From: Bacillus sp. SKDU12
GTDB taxonomy: Bacteria; Bacillota; Bacilli; Bacillales; Bacillaceae
Direction of reading: 5' to 3'
DNA length: 64,000 bases
Assembly: GCF_010093085.1 (NCBI RefSeq)
Contig: NZ_MSRC01000001.1
Location: forward strand, 147,675 to 211,674
Position 1 is the stretch's first letter. Each line of letters starts with the position of its first letter. The notes under the pieces are model-generated. The model ran no database searches and had not been told where the DNA came from. It saw only the letters and a list, made by a program, of their open reading frames with translations. This document shows, piece by piece, positions 18,485-29,199 of the stretch. The position numbers and the translations under genes are program-made.

Positions 18485-19676
18485 ATGAAATGATTGACGC
18501 CTGCTTATTTCTGTCTTTTGCCGGTTTGATCCGTTTGTCATAAAAAAGCGTTGTGGCAATACTGATCATCAGCAACACCAAAAGAGATAAAACAAGAGCC
18601 CGAATGCCGAAATGATCAACAAGCAAACCGCCAAACAACGGACCAATCATTCTGCCGCCTGTAGCCGCGCTGTTGACAAAGCCTTGGTAAAATCCTTCCT
18701 TCCCTTTAGGGGCAAGCTGGTTGGCAATCGTCGGCACTGCAGGCCAGACAAGCATTTCTCCGATGGTCAGGATCACCATGGCAGCCAGAAACATCGGAAA
18801 GTGTTTTGCTGTCAGCAGCATGCTGAAAGATGCAATGAAAATGATAAATCCGATGACCATTTGCGCTTTCAGTGACTCCGCCCATTTTTTCACCACAAAG
18901 CTGACAAGCGGCTGGCCAAGCACAATTAAAATTCCGTTAACCGTCCACAGCACGCTGTATAAGGAAAGAGATATTCCAATACTTTGCGTGTATGAAGCAA
19001 TCGTGGTAGACCATTGAGAATAAGCAAGCCAGCCTAGTACATAGCCGCTGCTTAATATGATCAGCGCGGCAAATTTCGCTTTGCCGTTCACAGCATCATA
19101 ATCAAGCACGGATGTTTGAGACGCATCCTTCGTCTGAATATTTCGAAATCCGAAATATACGATAAAGAAAAAGAGCAGATACAATACGGCATTCGCCATA
19201 AATACGTACGAAAACGAGAAAGACGCCACGACACCGCCAAGCGCTGAGCCGACGGCCACCCCCGCGTTTTGCGCGACATAGATCGCATTAAATGCCTTCC
19301 TTCCCCCTTCAGGCCACACTGCCCCAGCCATGGCGTAGCTGGCTGGAAAAACAACACCGGAACCAAAGCCCACAACCGTCAGCAGTGCAATATAGGCAGG
19401 CCAATCATGAAAAAAGACAAGACCCATTAAGCTTGCTAACGTAATCGCAATTCCGAGCATAATCGATTTAAACCCGCCGATTTTATCAAACAAAAAACCG
19501 CCGCATAAATTTCCTGCTACACTGGCGCCGGAATTCAGCATCAGGACAAGTCCGGCTACTGTTAATGACTTTCCTAATTGATTATGAATATAAATCGTAT
19601 TCAACGGCCACAAAAAAGAAGCTCCGGTCACATTGATAAACATTCCAATAACTAATATTTTAAGAGCACGCGGCAT
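18483..19676 (-). CDS. yttB: MFS efflux transporter YttB
   Basis: 397 residues, 12 membrane segments in two halves of six; MFS drug/proton antiporter type. Motif A-like GGFLFDKIGG between TM2 and TM3. Start at the second ATG (19676), 6 nt after GGGGG; the first ATG abuts that ribosome site. Substrate not known. Confidence 0.85.
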   Translation of the reverse strand: MPRALKILVIGMFINVTGASFLWPLNTIYIHNQLGKSLTVAGLVLMLNSGASVAGNLCGGFLFDKIGGFKSIMLGIAITLASLMGLVFFHDWPAYIALLTVVGFGSGVVFPASYAMAGAVWPEGGRKAFNAIYVAQNAGVAVGSALGGVVASFSFSYVFMANAVLYLLFFFIVYFGFRNIQTKDASQTSVLDYDAVNGKAKFAALIILSSGYVLGWLAYSQWSTTIASYTQSIGISLSLYSVLWTVNGILIVLGQPLVSFVVKKWAESLKAQMVIGFIIFIASFSMLLTAKHFPMFLAAMVILTIGEMLVWPAVPTIANQLAPKGKEGFYQGFVNSAATGGRMIGPLFGGLLVDHFGIRALVLSLLVLLMISIATTLFYDKRIKPAKDRNKQASIIS

Positions 19677-19864
19677 ACTCATCCCCCTTTCTTACCTAAA
19701 AAAGCTCATGAAAAAAACGAAACCTAAAACGGCTCCGTACGAATCGAGTGATCATAGCACATTCATTCTATCTGTCTATCTCACATTTTTCAACTGATGA
19801 GCGTAAAAAAATCTAACAAATATTGTTTGTAAAATGTAAAATAAATAGAAAAGGGGGAAATTTT

Positions 19865-20569
19865 ATGGAAATGACATTAGCATTCTTAGGTTTTCTTGCA
19901 TGTCTCCTTTCGCTTGGCTATGGATTGTACCACCTCGCCGGATATATGCTAAAAAAGGAAAAACGTTTCTCTAAAAGACTTTTTTGGCCGCTTTTGATAG
20001 TAGGTCTCGTGCTTCTCTTCACCGGAGCAGGATTATCAGAGCCTGATGCCGCTGCAGCAAATGCTGAGAAAAAATATTCAGAGCTGAACACCGAATATAA
20101 AAGTCTCGCAAAAGAGCACGAAGCACTTGAGAAAGAATATCAATCTGTCAGCGCTGAAGCAAAGAAATTGAAAGACAGCACAGAAGACCAAGACAAGCTT
20201 AAAAAGCTCGAAAAAGAAAATAGCGAACTAAAAAAGACTCAGACATCATTAAAAGCTGAAACAAAAAAACTTCAAGATAATCAAAAACAGCTCAAAGAAG
20301 ATAAAACAAACCTTGAAAAGCAATTAAGTGAGGCGAAAAGCCAGCCTGCGCGTTCTCATGAAAGCACTAAAAATTCTTCAAGCCATACAAATAAAGCTGG
20401 TGAAGTCAAAACAGCTGACAAAACAGAAGGCTGTAACATTAAAGGAAGCAAAAGCGGCATCTATCACACACCAGGCAGTACATACTATGACCGGACAACT
20501 GATCCTGCTGAAATGTTCTGCTCAGTTGAAGAGGCTAAAGCCGCCGGCTACCGGGCACCAAAACGATAA
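19865..20569 (+). CDS. yttA: Membrane-anchored coiled-coil protein YttA with C-terminal small domain
   Basis: 234 residues. Two N-terminal hydrophobic helices (about 3-22 and 37-55), then about 100 residues of heptad-rich coiled coil (Lys/Glu/Leu-rich), a Ser/Asn-rich linker, and a compact C-terminal domain (last ~48 residues) with [22 protein letters not shown] and [13 protein letters not shown]. That domain also follows thermonuclease domains in other Bacillus proteins and contains two Cys. Start ATG 19865 follows AAGGGGG; an upstream in-frame ATG (19823) has none. The coiled coil and C-domain probably lie outside the membrane, but topology is inferred. Function unknown. Confidence 0.78.
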   Translation: MEMTLAFLGFLACLLSLGYGLYHLAGYMLKKEKRFSKRLFWPLLIVGLVLLFTGAGLSEPDAAAANAEKKYSELNTEYKSLAKEHEALEKEYQSVSAEAKKLKDSTEDQDKLKKLEKENSELKKTQTSLKAETKKLQDNQKQLKEDKTNLEKQLSEAKSQPARSHESTKNSSSHTNKAGEVKTADKTEGCNIKGSKSGIYHTPGSTYYDRTTDPAEMFCSVEEAKAAGYRAPKR

Positions 20570-20570
20570 G

Positions 20571-20600
20571 AAAAGCTCCAGAATTTCTGGAGCTTTTCCA
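20571..20600. terminator. Bidirectional terminator between yttA and bceB
   Basis: GAAAAGCTCCAGAA-TT-TCTGGAGCTTTTCC, serving converging yttA and bceAB. Confidence 0.9.
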
Positions 20601-20602
20601 TT

Positions 20603-22543
20603 TTATAATGAAGATTTCATTACCTTCTTATAATATTGGACAGATAGAAAACCAAAAATGGAGTAAAGCGCTGTATATATCACCATGACCATAATCATCG
20701 GCGTCCACACCTCTGACCCGAATAAAAACCAGCCGGATTGGACGGCGAAGTAGCTGTGGAAAAGACCGACAACGAGCGGAATCCCGAAGTTGTACATTTG
20801 TTTGATGCGTATCCCCTTCATCAGATCCCCCTGCGTAAAACCAAGTTTTCTCAAAATCGTATAATTCGGTTTTTCATCTTCACTTTCACCCATTTGTTTA
20901 AAATAAAGAATACAGCCTGATGTAATCAGAAACGTTAACCCTAAGAAACCGACGATGAACATCACGATTCCAAACAGTGATTTTTGTGCTATCCCTGTAT
21001 CCAGTCTTGATAAGTGCTGACCTGTTTTATTCACATTCTGAAAAAGCTCATTTGCCTTTTCCAGCTGGTCTTCATGTTTCACGTTGATGCCGATAAATTC
21101 AGATTGCGCCAGCTGAATATGGGGGTCTTTATCTTTGTTCAACCTTTTATACAAGCGGTCATCTACTACCACTGTAGGCATCCCCCCGCTTGTAAACATG
21201 TATGATACAAGAAACTCATCTCTTAATCCTTTATAGTGTAATCGATGTGTTTCATTTTTACTTTTTACTTTTATGCTGCCGGAGTCTTTTAAAATCATAA
21301 GTTTTTGCAGTAAATCGGTATACCCTGAGAAAACCGCCTCCCCTGAAGCTACGTCGACTCCTGTTACATCTTTGTCGCTCACAACAGCAAGTTGTAATTT
21401 GCTAGGATCACCCTGCATTTCTTTCGGATTTCCATCCATAATTTTTGTGACATCAAAAGCCGCTTGCAGAACAGGAGTTTCTTTTTTCACATACGAAATG
21501 TTACTTTCACTCAAACTGTTTTCAAATTGTTTGGCATTTTTCTCATTCATGAATGAAAAATCAGCCGCCACGTTTTGTTCAGCACTTTTTTCTGCCGAGT
21601 AATAGGAGATGTAAGCAAGAGACAACAGCCCAATGGCGAGCGCTGAAACGGTTGTAATAATCGTCAGCAGCAACGCGTTCGATTTCATTCTGAACATGAT
21701 CGATGACAGGGACAGGACGTCGGAAATATGTAGGTAGCCGCCCTTGCTTTTTCGAATGATGTTTGAGATAAATGTGACCGATCCTTTATAAAAGAGAAAC
21801 GTCCCAATAATAACAGTCCCTAAGATAAAGCTCATCGCGCCAAACAGTTCGTTAATGGTCTTAAATTTTCCGCCAAACAGCTCAGAAGACACATAGTATC
21901 CTGTCAAAATCAGCACGATGCCTAAAGCGCCGATCAGCATTTGGAAAAATGAAATTCGCTTCACTTTATCTTCAGTAGAAGACACTACTTTAAATAAAGA
22001 TAAAATGCTTTGTTTTTTGATAAATTTGTAATTCATGAGCATAATCAAGAGGTAAATGCCGCAAAACACAATAATCGTTTGAATTAAGGCTTGATCAGAA
22101 AAATACAGTTTTGCATCAGCTTTGACATCGACAATTTTAAATAAGATCATGAGCACAAGCTTTGAGATTGAAAACCCGGCCACTACTCCGATGGCTAAAG
22201 AGCCGAAATACAGCATGATATTTTCTGCGCTTAAGATGCGGAAGATTTTATGCTTTGTCATCCCGATTAATTGAAACAGCCCGATTTCTTTACTCCGTCT
22301 TTTAATAAATATCGTATTTGCATATAAAATAAAAATCGTCACCACAGCGACAAGCAAAATCGATGCGGTTTTAATAGCCGCGGCTCCCTTGATTGAAGCC
22401 TTTACTTCATTAATCGCGGGATCATACTGGAGCGTGACAAAGGCAAAATAAAGCGCCACGCTAAAGATTAGCGCAAACACATACAAATAGTAATTCCGAA
22501 GATTCTTTTTTAAATTTCTTAGGATGAGCTGATTAATGTTCAT
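20603..22543 (-). CDS. bceB: Bacitracin ABC transporter permease BceB
   Basis: 646 residues, FtsX-like permease with ten membrane segments and one large extracellular domain (about residues 310-520) between TM7 and TM8, the BceB hallmark. With BceA it removes bacitracin from its undecaprenyl pyrophosphate target and acts as the sensor for BceS through transport flux. Its start overlaps the bceA 3' end by 11 nt. Terminator shared with yttA. Confidence 0.94.
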   Translation of the reverse strand: MNINQLILRNLKKNLRNYYLYVFALIFSVALYFAFVTLQYDPAINEVKASIKGAAAIKTASILLVAVVTIFILYANTIFIKRRSKEIGLFQLIGMTKHKIFRILSAENIMLYFGSLAIGVVAGFSISKLVLMILFKIVDVKADAKLYFSDQALIQTIIVFCGIYLLIMLMNYKFIKKQSILSLFKVVSSTEDKVKRISFFQMLIGALGIVLILTGYYVSSELFGGKFKTINELFGAMSFILGTVIIGTFLFYKGSVTFISNIIRKSKGGYLHISDVLSLSSIMFRMKSNALLLTIITTVSALAIGLLSLAYISYYSAEKSAEQNVAADFSFMNEKNAKQFENSLSESNISYVKKETPVLQAAFDVTKIMDGNPKEMQGDPSKLQLAVVSDKDVTGVDVASGEAVFSGYTDLLQKLMILKDSGSIKVKSKNETHRLHYKGLRDEFLVSYMFTSGGMPTVVVDDRLYKRLNKDKDPHIQLAQSEFIGINVKHEDQLEKANELFQNVNKTGQHLSRLDTGIAQKSLFGIVMFIVGFLGLTFLITSGCILYFKQMGESEDEKPNYTILRKLGFTQGDLMKGIRIKQMYNFGIPLVVGLFHSYFAVQSGWFLFGSEVWTPMIMVMVIYTALYSIFGFLSVQYYKKVMKSSL

Positions 22544-23294
22544 GCTGCACCCCGCCCAACACGCCTTGCGTTTTCATGATATCCTGGAAAAACGTCTGCC
22601 TGTCTTGGCCCCCTTTATTCAGCTGGGTGTACATTTGCCCGTCCTTAATAAAAATGACTCTGCCGCAGTAGCTGGCCGCTACCGGATCATGAGTGACCAT
22701 AATAATCGTAGCGCTGCGTTTCTGATTGAGCTGGCTCAGTTTGTTTAACAGATCAGAGGCCGATTTCGAATCGAGCGCGCCGGTCGGTTCATCAGCGAAG
22801 ATAATGCTTGGGTCATGAATAAACGCTCTCGCAGCCGATGTTCTCTGCTTCTGGCCGCCGGATATTTCATTCGGGTACTTATCTCGTAATTCATAAATCC
22901 CCAGCTCTTTTGCAACTTCCTCAAACTTGCGATTGGCTTCCTTTTTTGACAGTTTCGTGATCGATAGCGGCAAAAGGATATTCTCTTTCACTGTTAATGT
23001 GTCTAACAAGTTGTAGTCTTGAAAGATAAAGCCTAAATGCTGTTTTCGAAACTCAGCCAGCTGCTTTTCCTTCATAGCAGTCATTTCGTTTCCGTTAATG
23101 TTGATCGTTCCATGACTGACCTGATCAATCGAAGACAGTACGTTAAGCAAAGTGGTTTTGCCCGATCCGGAAGCACCCATAATACTGACAAATTCGCCTT
23201 TTTGGATATGAATATCAATGCCCTTCAGCACTTCCTGTTTATTCAGCTTGTTCCCATAGTTTTTTCGAATTTTATTTGCTTCTAAGATCATCAT
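22533..23294 (-). CDS. bceA: Bacitracin ABC transporter ATPase BceA
   Basis: 253 residues. Walker [10 protein letters not shown] at 40-48, signature [15 protein letters not shown], Walker [12 protein letters not shown], switch His in MVTHDP. MacB/LolD-like class. Start ATG 23294 preceded by AAAGGAG. The reading frame continues upstream to 23399 but crosses the promoter, so that is not coding. Expressed from its own BceR-dependent promoter, apart from bceRS. Confidence 0.94.
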   Translation of the reverse strand: MMILEANKIRKNYGNKLNKQEVLKGIDIHIQKGEFVSIMGASGSGKTTLLNVLSSIDQVSHGTININGNEMTAMKEKQLAEFRKQHLGFIFQDYNLLDTLTVKENILLPLSITKLSKKEANRKFEEVAKELGIYELRDKYPNEISGGQKQRTSAARAFIHDPSIIFADEPTGALDSKSASDLLNKLSQLNQKRSATIIMVTHDPVAASYCGRVIFIKDGQMYTQLNKGGQDRQTFFQDIMKTQGVLGGVQHEH

Positions 23295-23325
23295 TTCTAA
23301 AATCTCCTTTATTTTGGATAATCTC

Positions 23326-23400
23326 ATTATAAAAAGGAATGCCGGGCTTTTCCTTCGATTGGGCGAACAAAAAAGAAAAGCATGTGACATTTTCGTCACA
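23326..23400 (-). promoter_or_regulatory. bceAB promoter with BceR operator
   Basis: Minus-strand -10 TATAAT (23326-23331) without a good -35, as expected for an activator-dependent promoter. Upstream is TGTGACATTTTCGTCACA (23383-23400), a perfect 6-6-6 inverted repeat of the form bound by BceR. It overlaps the end of bceS. Confidence 0.85.
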
Positions 23401-24400
23401 TGCTCATGACACGTTCAAATTGATTCCGTTTTGGAAAGATTAATGTAAAAACTGTCCCTGCACCGAACTCCGAATGCACATCAATATGGATCAATAACGG
23501 CGTCGCTGCTTTTTTCACCAAGTACAGCCCCATGCCAGTAGAGGCTTGATTATGGTGATCGACTGTGGATGTAAATCCTTTATCAAAAATGCGCGGCACA
23601 TCTTTTTGATCAATTCCCCTGCCAAAGTCTTTCACTTCAAGCTGCGTCTGTTCCCCTTTTTGAACGCTTTTGATCTCAATGTCAGAGGCTTCGCTGTATT
23701 TCACCGCGTTTGTCAGCAGCTGCCGAATGATAAACGCAAGCCATTTCGCATCGCTCAGCACTTCCTCAACCTCCAGCTGAATATCAAAGCCGATCCCTTT
23801 CTGGATGCACCATGACTGTAATTCTTTGATTTCCTTGAAGATCAAAGGCCGGAGCTGTATGCGCTCTACAGACAGGTCGTTTTCAATAAATGATATGCGT
23901 TTTTGATGAAGCTGCTGATCAAGAAGCAGGTGAATACGTAGCCATTCATATGACAGCTGGGATTTTAAAGCTTGGTCCTCCATTCTATCTATGAGTAAAT
24001 GCATTGCTGTTAATGGTGTTTTCACTTCATGAATCCAGGCCATCAGCTCATCTTTTTCATTTTCTAAAGCCAAACGATGCTGGGCTGCGGTTTGTTTCAA
24101 GTAGTTCGTTTGTCCGGCAATGCTCCTTTCAACCATCGATTCAAACGGCGTTTCCGGTTCATTTATAGCTGTCGCATCAAGATTGTTCTCCCATGTTTTC
24201 AAGCTTTTATAAAACGCCGTTTCTTTCCGATAGCGAACCCAAAGGAATATGATAAAAAACAATACACATAAATATACCAGATAAAGAACATTTTCAAAAG
24301 AAATGGCAGAATCAACAAAAGCAATAAATAACATCAAAATCTGCTGAAACAAAAACGCGGCAATCCAGCTTCGCCGTTCAATGAGAAACGCTTTAATCAT
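23396..24400 (-). CDS. bceS: Intramembrane-sensing histidine kinase BceS
   Basis: 334 residues. Two membrane helices (about 12-30 and 36-55) joined by only a few outside residues, so it cannot bind ligand directly; it senses through BceAB. H-box with His124 in [14 protein letters not shown]-box [12 protein letters not shown]-boxes DFGRGI and GMGLYLVKK. Overlaps bceR by 8 nt. Confidence 0.94.
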   Translation of the reverse strand: MIKAFLIERRSWIAAFLFQQILMLFIAFVDSAISFENVLYLVYLCVLFFIIFLWVRYRKETAFYKSLKTWENNLDATAINEPETPFESMVERSIAGQTNYLKQTAAQHRLALENEKDELMAWIHEVKTPLTAMHLLIDRMEDQALKSQLSYEWLRIHLLLDQQLHQKRISFIENDLSVERIQLRPLIFKEIKELQSWCIQKGIGFDIQLEVEEVLSDAKWLAFIIRQLLTNAVKYSEASDIEIKSVQKGEQTQLEVKDFGRGIDQKDVPRIFDKGFTSTVDHHNQASTGMGLYLVKKAATPLLIHIDVHSEFGAGTVFTLIFPKRNQFERVMSM

Positions 24401-25088
24401 AGAATTGATCCTCTTCCTTCGCGAGATAGCCTTGGCCTACCTTTGTCTCGATATATGCGCCAAGCTGCAGAGCGTCCAGTTTTTTTCGCAGGCGATTGAC
24501 ATTGACGGTCAGCGTATTATCACTTACAAAACGCTCATCGTTCCACAAGCTTCTGATCAGCTCTTCCCGGCTGACGATCTTGTTTTTTTGTTCTATCAAT
24601 TGTTTGAGAATGAATATTTCGTTTTTCGTCAGTTCTACGGAACCTTTGTCATTGCTGACGAGGTTCTGCTCCGCGTCTATAGCCGCGCCGCACCACGTTT
24701 TGATCGCGCTCGGCTCCGTATTATAATGATACACGCGCCGGAAAATTGCTTGGATTTTCGCTATCAGCACATCAAAATGAAACGGTTTTTGAATAAAATC
24801 GTCCGCTCCAAGCTGCATAGACATTACCATATCAGCAGGATGATCACGTGAGGATAAAAAGAGAATCGGAACATTTGACCGGGAGCGGATCAGCCGGCAC
24901 CAATGAAATCCGTCAAACTTAGGCAGCTGGACATCAATAATGACACAATCAGGCTTAACCGCCGCAAATTCCTCAAGCACTTGACTGAAATCCTGAATGC
25001 CATATACATCATAAGACCATCCCGTTAACCGATCCTTAATTTCATGAAACAGCGATTCATCATCTTCAATCAGCAAAAGTTTAAACAA
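24393..25088 (-). CDS. bceR: Response regulator BceR
   Basis: 231 residues, OmpR family. Receiver domain with phospho-acceptor Asp52 (VIIDVQLP), acidic pair EDD at 8-10 and Lys in FIQKPF; C-terminal winged helix with SDNTLTVNVNRLRKKL. Start TTG 25088 is favoured because it begins the receiver directly (FKLLLIEDD); GTG 25097 with AAGGA upstream is possible and adds three residues. Activates bceAB on bacitracin. Confidence 0.92.
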   Translation of the reverse strand: MFKLLLIEDDESLFHEIKDRLTGWSYDVYGIQDFSQVLEEFAAVKPDCVIIDVQLPKFDGFHWCRLIRSRSNVPILFLSSRDHPADMVMSMQLGADDFIQKPFHFDVLIAKIQAIFRRVYHYNTEPSAIKTWCGAAIDAEQNLVSNDKGSVELTKNEIFILKQLIEQKNKIVSREELIRSLWNDERFVSDNTLTVNVNRLRKKLDALQLGAYIETKVGQGYLAKEEDQFYD

Positions 25089-25155
25089 TCGACTCACCGC
25101 ACTTTTCCTTTTTTATCAAGTGTATAGCAAAACGCCACCATCATACACTATAAAG

Positions 25156-25181
25156 AAAGCCGACTGTCTCAGCCGGCTTAT
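25156..25181 (-). terminator. ytr operon terminator
   Basis: AAGCCGGCTG-AGA-CAGTCGGCTTTCTTTAT on the minus strand; one internal mismatch. It separates ytrF from the bceRS promoter region. Confidence 0.78.
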
Positions 25182-25186
25182 ACATC

Positions 25187-26503
25187 TTATAATTCTCTTC
25201 TCAGCGCTGTCAGCACGTTGGTTTTTGTCGCTTTTCTCGCCGGGTTCACACCGGAAATCACCGCAACCCCCCCACAAATCACAACAGCGATAATGACAAG
25301 GCTCGCCGGGATGTAGGAGAATGTGTAATTCAGATCGCCCGCATCGCTGCCGCTTGTCGCCGCGAGAATCATCGGAACGGCCAGGTTGACAAGGTAGCTC
25401 ACACCGTAAGAAATGATAATCCCAATCACACAGCCTAAAATTCCGATATACGCGCTTTCCATTAAGAACATACGGCGAATGATAGACGGACTCGCCCCAA
25501 TCGCTTTCATAATTCCGATCTCCTGCGTTCTTTCTGTCACTGCCATCGTCATCGTGTTGAAAATGCCGATTGCAGAGATAATAACCGCGATACAGCCCAC
25601 AAAGATCAAGCCGATTTTGAAGACCATGAAGAAGGTGTTGGCTCCCTTAAGCTGCGTTGTTACGGACATCACATGGTAACCGTCATCCGTCAGATCATTT
25701 GTCAGCTGTTCAACATGATCAAATTTGTCTGCATACACTTTAGTGCTTTTTTCAACAGAACTGCTGTCTTTGGATAAATCCAGAAACTTCGAAAAATCGT
25801 GCTTAAAGCTGTTGCTCACAAAAATATCATTATCTTCCTGCCAATCTGTATTCGGTTTCTTCGTAATGCCGACAATTTTAAAATCATAAGACTTTTCTTC
25901 ATCAACATTGCCGGTTTCCTCATTTGTTTTAGAGACATTGAGCTGGATCGTTTTATTCAGCACATCTTTTGTAAACCCTTTTGGCTCTTTAACTTCCTCA
26001 TCATTCACTTGGGATTTGCTGATTTCTTTTTCGTAATCTTCGGAATCCTTTTTCGTCCATAGATACTTAGCAAAATTATATCCAACTACTATTTCGTTTT
26101 CTGACTTTGCAGTGCGTCCTTTTGCCAGCTCCATATTGGATTTTAATTCATCGTCCATGTTTGTGAAAACCAAAGTGGAATTCGTATTGGTTCGATCTCC
26201 CAGCTTCGCTTCAACCGGTTCGTATACCGTTGTCCTTTCTACCACCGCTTTGACATTGTCATATTTCTCTAAATCAGCCTTTTTAAGATCTTTCCCATCC
26301 GATTTTCCGTACACCTGAATTTCCGTTACAATCTGCTGGCTCATCGTCATATCTGTAATCGTCTTTTGAATTCCGAACCCAACCGACGACAGGACAACTA
26401 AAAACGCACACGCCATTGTGGTCGCAAGAATCGTCATAAAGACGCGGAGCCTGTTTTTCTTCATATTTCTTCTAATAAAATGAACCTGATCTTTAAACCT
26501 CAT
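25187..26503 (-). CDS. ytrF: ABC transporter permease YtrF (MacB/FtsX type)
   Basis: 438 residues. One N-terminal membrane helix, a large extracellular MacB-like domain (about 45-290) rich in Lys/Asp/Glu, then three membrane helices with an FtsX signature (ERTQEIGIMKAIGAS). Pairs with YtrE. Last gene of the ytr operon, induced in 168 by lipid II-binding antibiotics. Overlaps ytrE by 11 nt. Confidence 0.9.
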   Translation of the reverse strand: MRFKDQVHFIRRNMKKNRLRVFMTILATTMACAFLVVLSSVGFGIQKTITDMTMSQQIVTEIQVYGKSDGKDLKKADLEKYDNVKAVVERTTVYEPVEAKLGDRTNTNSTLVFTNMDDELKSNMELAKGRTAKSENEIVVGYNFAKYLWTKKDSEDYEKEISKSQVNDEEVKEPKGFTKDVLNKTIQLNVSKTNEETGNVDEEKSYDFKIVGITKKPNTDWQEDNDIFVSNSFKHDFSKFLDLSKDSSSVEKSTKVYADKFDHVEQLTNDLTDDGYHVMSVTTQLKGANTFFMVFKIGLIFVGCIAVIISAIGIFNTMTMAVTERTQEIGIMKAIGASPSIIRRMFLMESAYIGILGCVIGIIISYGVSYLVNLAVPMILAATSGSDAGDLNYTFSYIPASLVIIAVVICGGVAVISGVNPARKATKTNVLTALRREL

Positions 26504-27188
26504 CGGTAATTCCCCCTTTTAACACACCGTCATGAAGCTGAAATTTTGAATGTCCGATAGAAGCGACCTCATCATCGTGGGTGATGATCACAAATGTAAT
26601 GCCCCGCTCGCGATTCAATTGCTGGATCAATTCCAACACTTCCTGCTCCGTTTCTGAATCAAGGCTACCCGTCGGCTCATCCGCTAAAATAATAGATGGA
26701 TTTAAAATCAACGCTCTCGCAATACTGACACGCTGCTGCTGTCCGCCTGACAGTTCATTCGGATAATGAGCGGCGTGATTTTTCAGACCGACTCGCTTCA
26801 GCATATCCTGCACCTTTTGCTTGCGCTCAGACGGTTTGATTCCTTTTAACGCCAGCGGCATTTCAACATTCTCATACGTTGTCAGGCCAGGGATCAGCTG
26901 AAAGCTTTGAAAAATAAACCCGAAATGATCAAGACGAAACTTCGCCCATTCCTTTTCATTAAAACCCGTCACATCAGCGCCATCAATGACAATCCGCCCT
27001 TTTGTCGGCGAGATGTAGCCGGAAATCAAATTCAAAAGCGTTGACTTTCCTGAGCCGCTTCGCCCGACAATACAGGCGATTTCCCCTTTCGCCACGCTTA
27101 ATGAAACATCCTTCAATACTGGAACTTCATTCTCACGGCCTTTTTTTCCGATCGTGAAAGAATGGTCGATATGCTGAACATCAATCAT
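26493..27188 (-). CDS. ytrE: ABC transporter ATPase YtrE (LolD/MacB type)
   Basis: 231 residues. Walker A GRSGSGKST at 42-50, signature LSGGQQQRVSIARAL, Walker B IILADEPTGSLD. Partner of YtrF. The Ytr operon thus carries two ATPases (YtrB, YtrE) of different subfamilies. Confidence 0.92.
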   Translation of the reverse strand: MIDVQHIDHSFTIGKKGRENEVPVLKDVSLSVAKGEIACIVGRSGSGKSTLLNLISGYISPTKGRIVIDGADVTGFNEKEWAKFRLDHFGFIFQSFQLIPGLTTYENVEMPLALKGIKPSERKQKVQDMLKRVGLKNHAAHYPNELSGGQQQRVSIARALILNPSIILADEPTGSLDSETEQEVLELIQQLNRERGITFVIITHDDEVASIGHSKFQLHDGVLKGGITDEV

Positions 27189-27203
27189 ATTTTCTCTCTC
27201 CCC

Positions 27204-28181
27204 TTACAATAGTTTCGTTTTTTTATAAATCGTAAAATAACTGATCAAAAACCCAATCACAGCACCTGCGGCCATGCCAATTAGGTAGCCGGAAAAGCTC
27301 TCGCTTACTGAGTATCCAAAACAGCCAAAACCTAAAATTCCAATGATAATGACGATGACTTGCACCGGGCGATCCAATACTTTCCACAAAAAGAAATATC
27401 CGTTTCGATCATTTGCCAGCTTGATGAAGCTGACGTAGCCGATGATGTAGAACATGATGCTCCAAGCTGCCGGAAAGAAAAGGTATTGAGCTGGAGCCAT
27501 CATCCATTCGGGATTAACAAATATAATTGGGATAATGTACTGAAGCCAATCAGGTATTTCAGTATTTAAAAACGCGCCATTCTGTCCAGATATAATCTCT
27601 AAATTTTCAGCTGGTAAAGCAATTAATAGAAAAGGTAAGATAGCAACAGTAAATGAAACCAGCAGCTGTGAAAAAATATTTCCTGTTAAAGCACCTGCGG
27701 CCATGACTAGCGAATAAGCCATTAAGCTGATAAGGATCATCCCTATACTAAGGTGATGAAAATGAAGCACTTTTTCAGGATTCAAAAGCATAATCAGCAA
27801 AACAGACAAAACATAACCTATGAGCTGCGGCACCACAATCACCATTCCGCCGGTGAGAAACTTCGCATTAAATATCTGCCCTCGTGTATATGGAAGGCTT
27901 AATGTAAAATCAAACAAGCTCTTGCTTCGTTCAATTCCAAGCTGGCTGACCGCCAAAACGACACCCAACATCCAAAAGAATGAGGTGAATGTGCCGTTTA
28001 AGTAGTTAATCGTAAATACGCAGGTTTCATTCCACTCGTTCTGATGAGCGATGCAGCCTTGATAGGTAAGATACATATTAAAAATCGATAAGGGATTACC
28101 TAGAATTGAAACGAAAATGACGATTACTAACAGAGCTTTGTTTTGCTTCCACTCTTTATAAAGCAGGCCGTAATCCGGCAT
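27204..28181 (-). CDS. ytrD: ABC-2 type membrane protein YtrD
   Basis: 325 residues, six to eight hydrophobic segments. Clear paralogue of YtrC: both begin with GLLYxEWKQN, both have an outside loop with two Cys (QGCIAHQ ... ETCVF) and both end with an FLISYFxIYKK tail. The gene pair looks like a tandem duplication, forming a membrane heterodimer for YtrB. Confidence 0.88.
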   Translation of the reverse strand: MPDYGLLYKEWKQNKALLVIVIFVSILGNPLSIFNMYLTYQGCIAHQNEWNETCVFTINYLNGTFTSFFWMLGVVLAVSQLGIERSKSLFDFTLSLPYTRGQIFNAKFLTGGMVIVVPQLIGYVLSVLLIMLLNPEKVLHFHHLSIGMILISLMAYSLVMAAGALTGNIFSQLLVSFTVAILPFLLIALPAENLEIISGQNGAFLNTEIPDWLQYIIPIIFVNPEWMMAPAQYLFFPAAWSIMFYIIGYVSFIKLANDRNGYFFLWKVLDRPVQVIVIIIGILGFGCFGYSVSESFSGYLIGMAAGAVIGFLISYFTIYKKTKLL

Positions 28182-28212
28182 TTGTATGTCCCTCCAAACG
28201 CTAAGCCGTTTC

Positions 28213-29199
28213 TTAATGTCTTACTTTTTTATAGATGGAAAAATAGCTGATCAAAAATCCTACAGTTCCCCCGATAATCATTCCGATAATGTAACCCACT
28301 ATGGATTTGCCCACAGAATGTCCTATTAAACCGAAACCTAAAATACCCAACACGATGACTAGGATCTGTATAGGCCGATCCAATGTTCTCCACAAAAAGA
28401 AGTGTCCATTTCGTTCATTGTGATGCTTTGTAAAACTGATAGATGCAATGAGATAAAAGAGAATACTCATCACTGCAGGAATAAGCAATAAATATTTGCT
28501 TTCCATAACCCATGTACCTGATTCCATATACATAAGAGGGGCGAATTCCATCAGTTTATTTTCAAACTGATACTGCTCAATATTAAAAATCAGTTTCCAA
28601 GCTTCAACCCCTGAAATGATCTTTAGATTATAAAACGGCAAATCGATAATTAAAAATGGCAATATCGAGGTTGCAAAAGCTGTCAATAACTGAGCAAAAG
28701 CATTCCCAGCTAATGTCCCAGCGGCCATTACTAATGAGTAAAACATAAAGCTTGTGATGATCACACCAATGCTTTCATGTCCAAAATAGTTTACCTGTTC
28801 GGGTTTTAAAATTAAAATAAGCAGCCATGCCAACAAAAATCCAATCAATTGGGAAAACACAATAACAACAGCGCCTAACCAAAATTTCGTTTGAAAAATT
28901 TGTCTTCTTGTATATGGAAGACTTAACAAAAAATCCATCGAACCTTTCGAACGTTCAAGCCCCATCAAGAAAACTGCCAATATAATTCCTATAACCCAAT
29001 TTCTTTGAATGTTGCTATTTATATGGTAATTCAAAATAAAAGAACAATAATGCGGATCATAATGCGCCAGACACGCCTGGCTGCTTGTATATCCGTGATA
29101 AACCATTAAAGGATTTGCAAACACTAAAAACACAATACTAAGCAAAATCACCACTTGATTCTGCTTCCACTCTCGATAGAGGAGACCTCGGTTTACCAT
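28213..29199 (-). CDS. ytrC: ABC-2 type membrane protein YtrC
   Basis: 328 residues from ATG 29199, which overlaps the ytrB end by 7 nt; the open frame upstream to 29262 lies inside ytrB and is not coding. Multiple membrane segments; an outside loop has the two Cys also seen in YtrD (QACLAH and HYCSF). Partner of YtrB and YtrD. Confidence 0.89.
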   Translation of the reverse strand: MVNRGLLYREWKQNQVVILLSIVFLVFANPLMVYHGYTSSQACLAHYDPHYCSFILNYHINSNIQRNWVIGIILAVFLMGLERSKGSMDFLLSLPYTRRQIFQTKFWLGAVVIVFSQLIGFLLAWLLILILKPEQVNYFGHESIGVIITSFMFYSLVMAAGTLAGNAFAQLLTAFATSILPFLIIDLPFYNLKIISGVEAWKLIFNIEQYQFENKLMEFAPLMYMESGTWVMESKYLLLIPAVMSILFYLIASISFTKHHNERNGHFFLWRTLDRPIQILVIVLGILGFGLIGHSVGKSIVGYIIGMIIGGTVGFLISYFSIYKKVRH

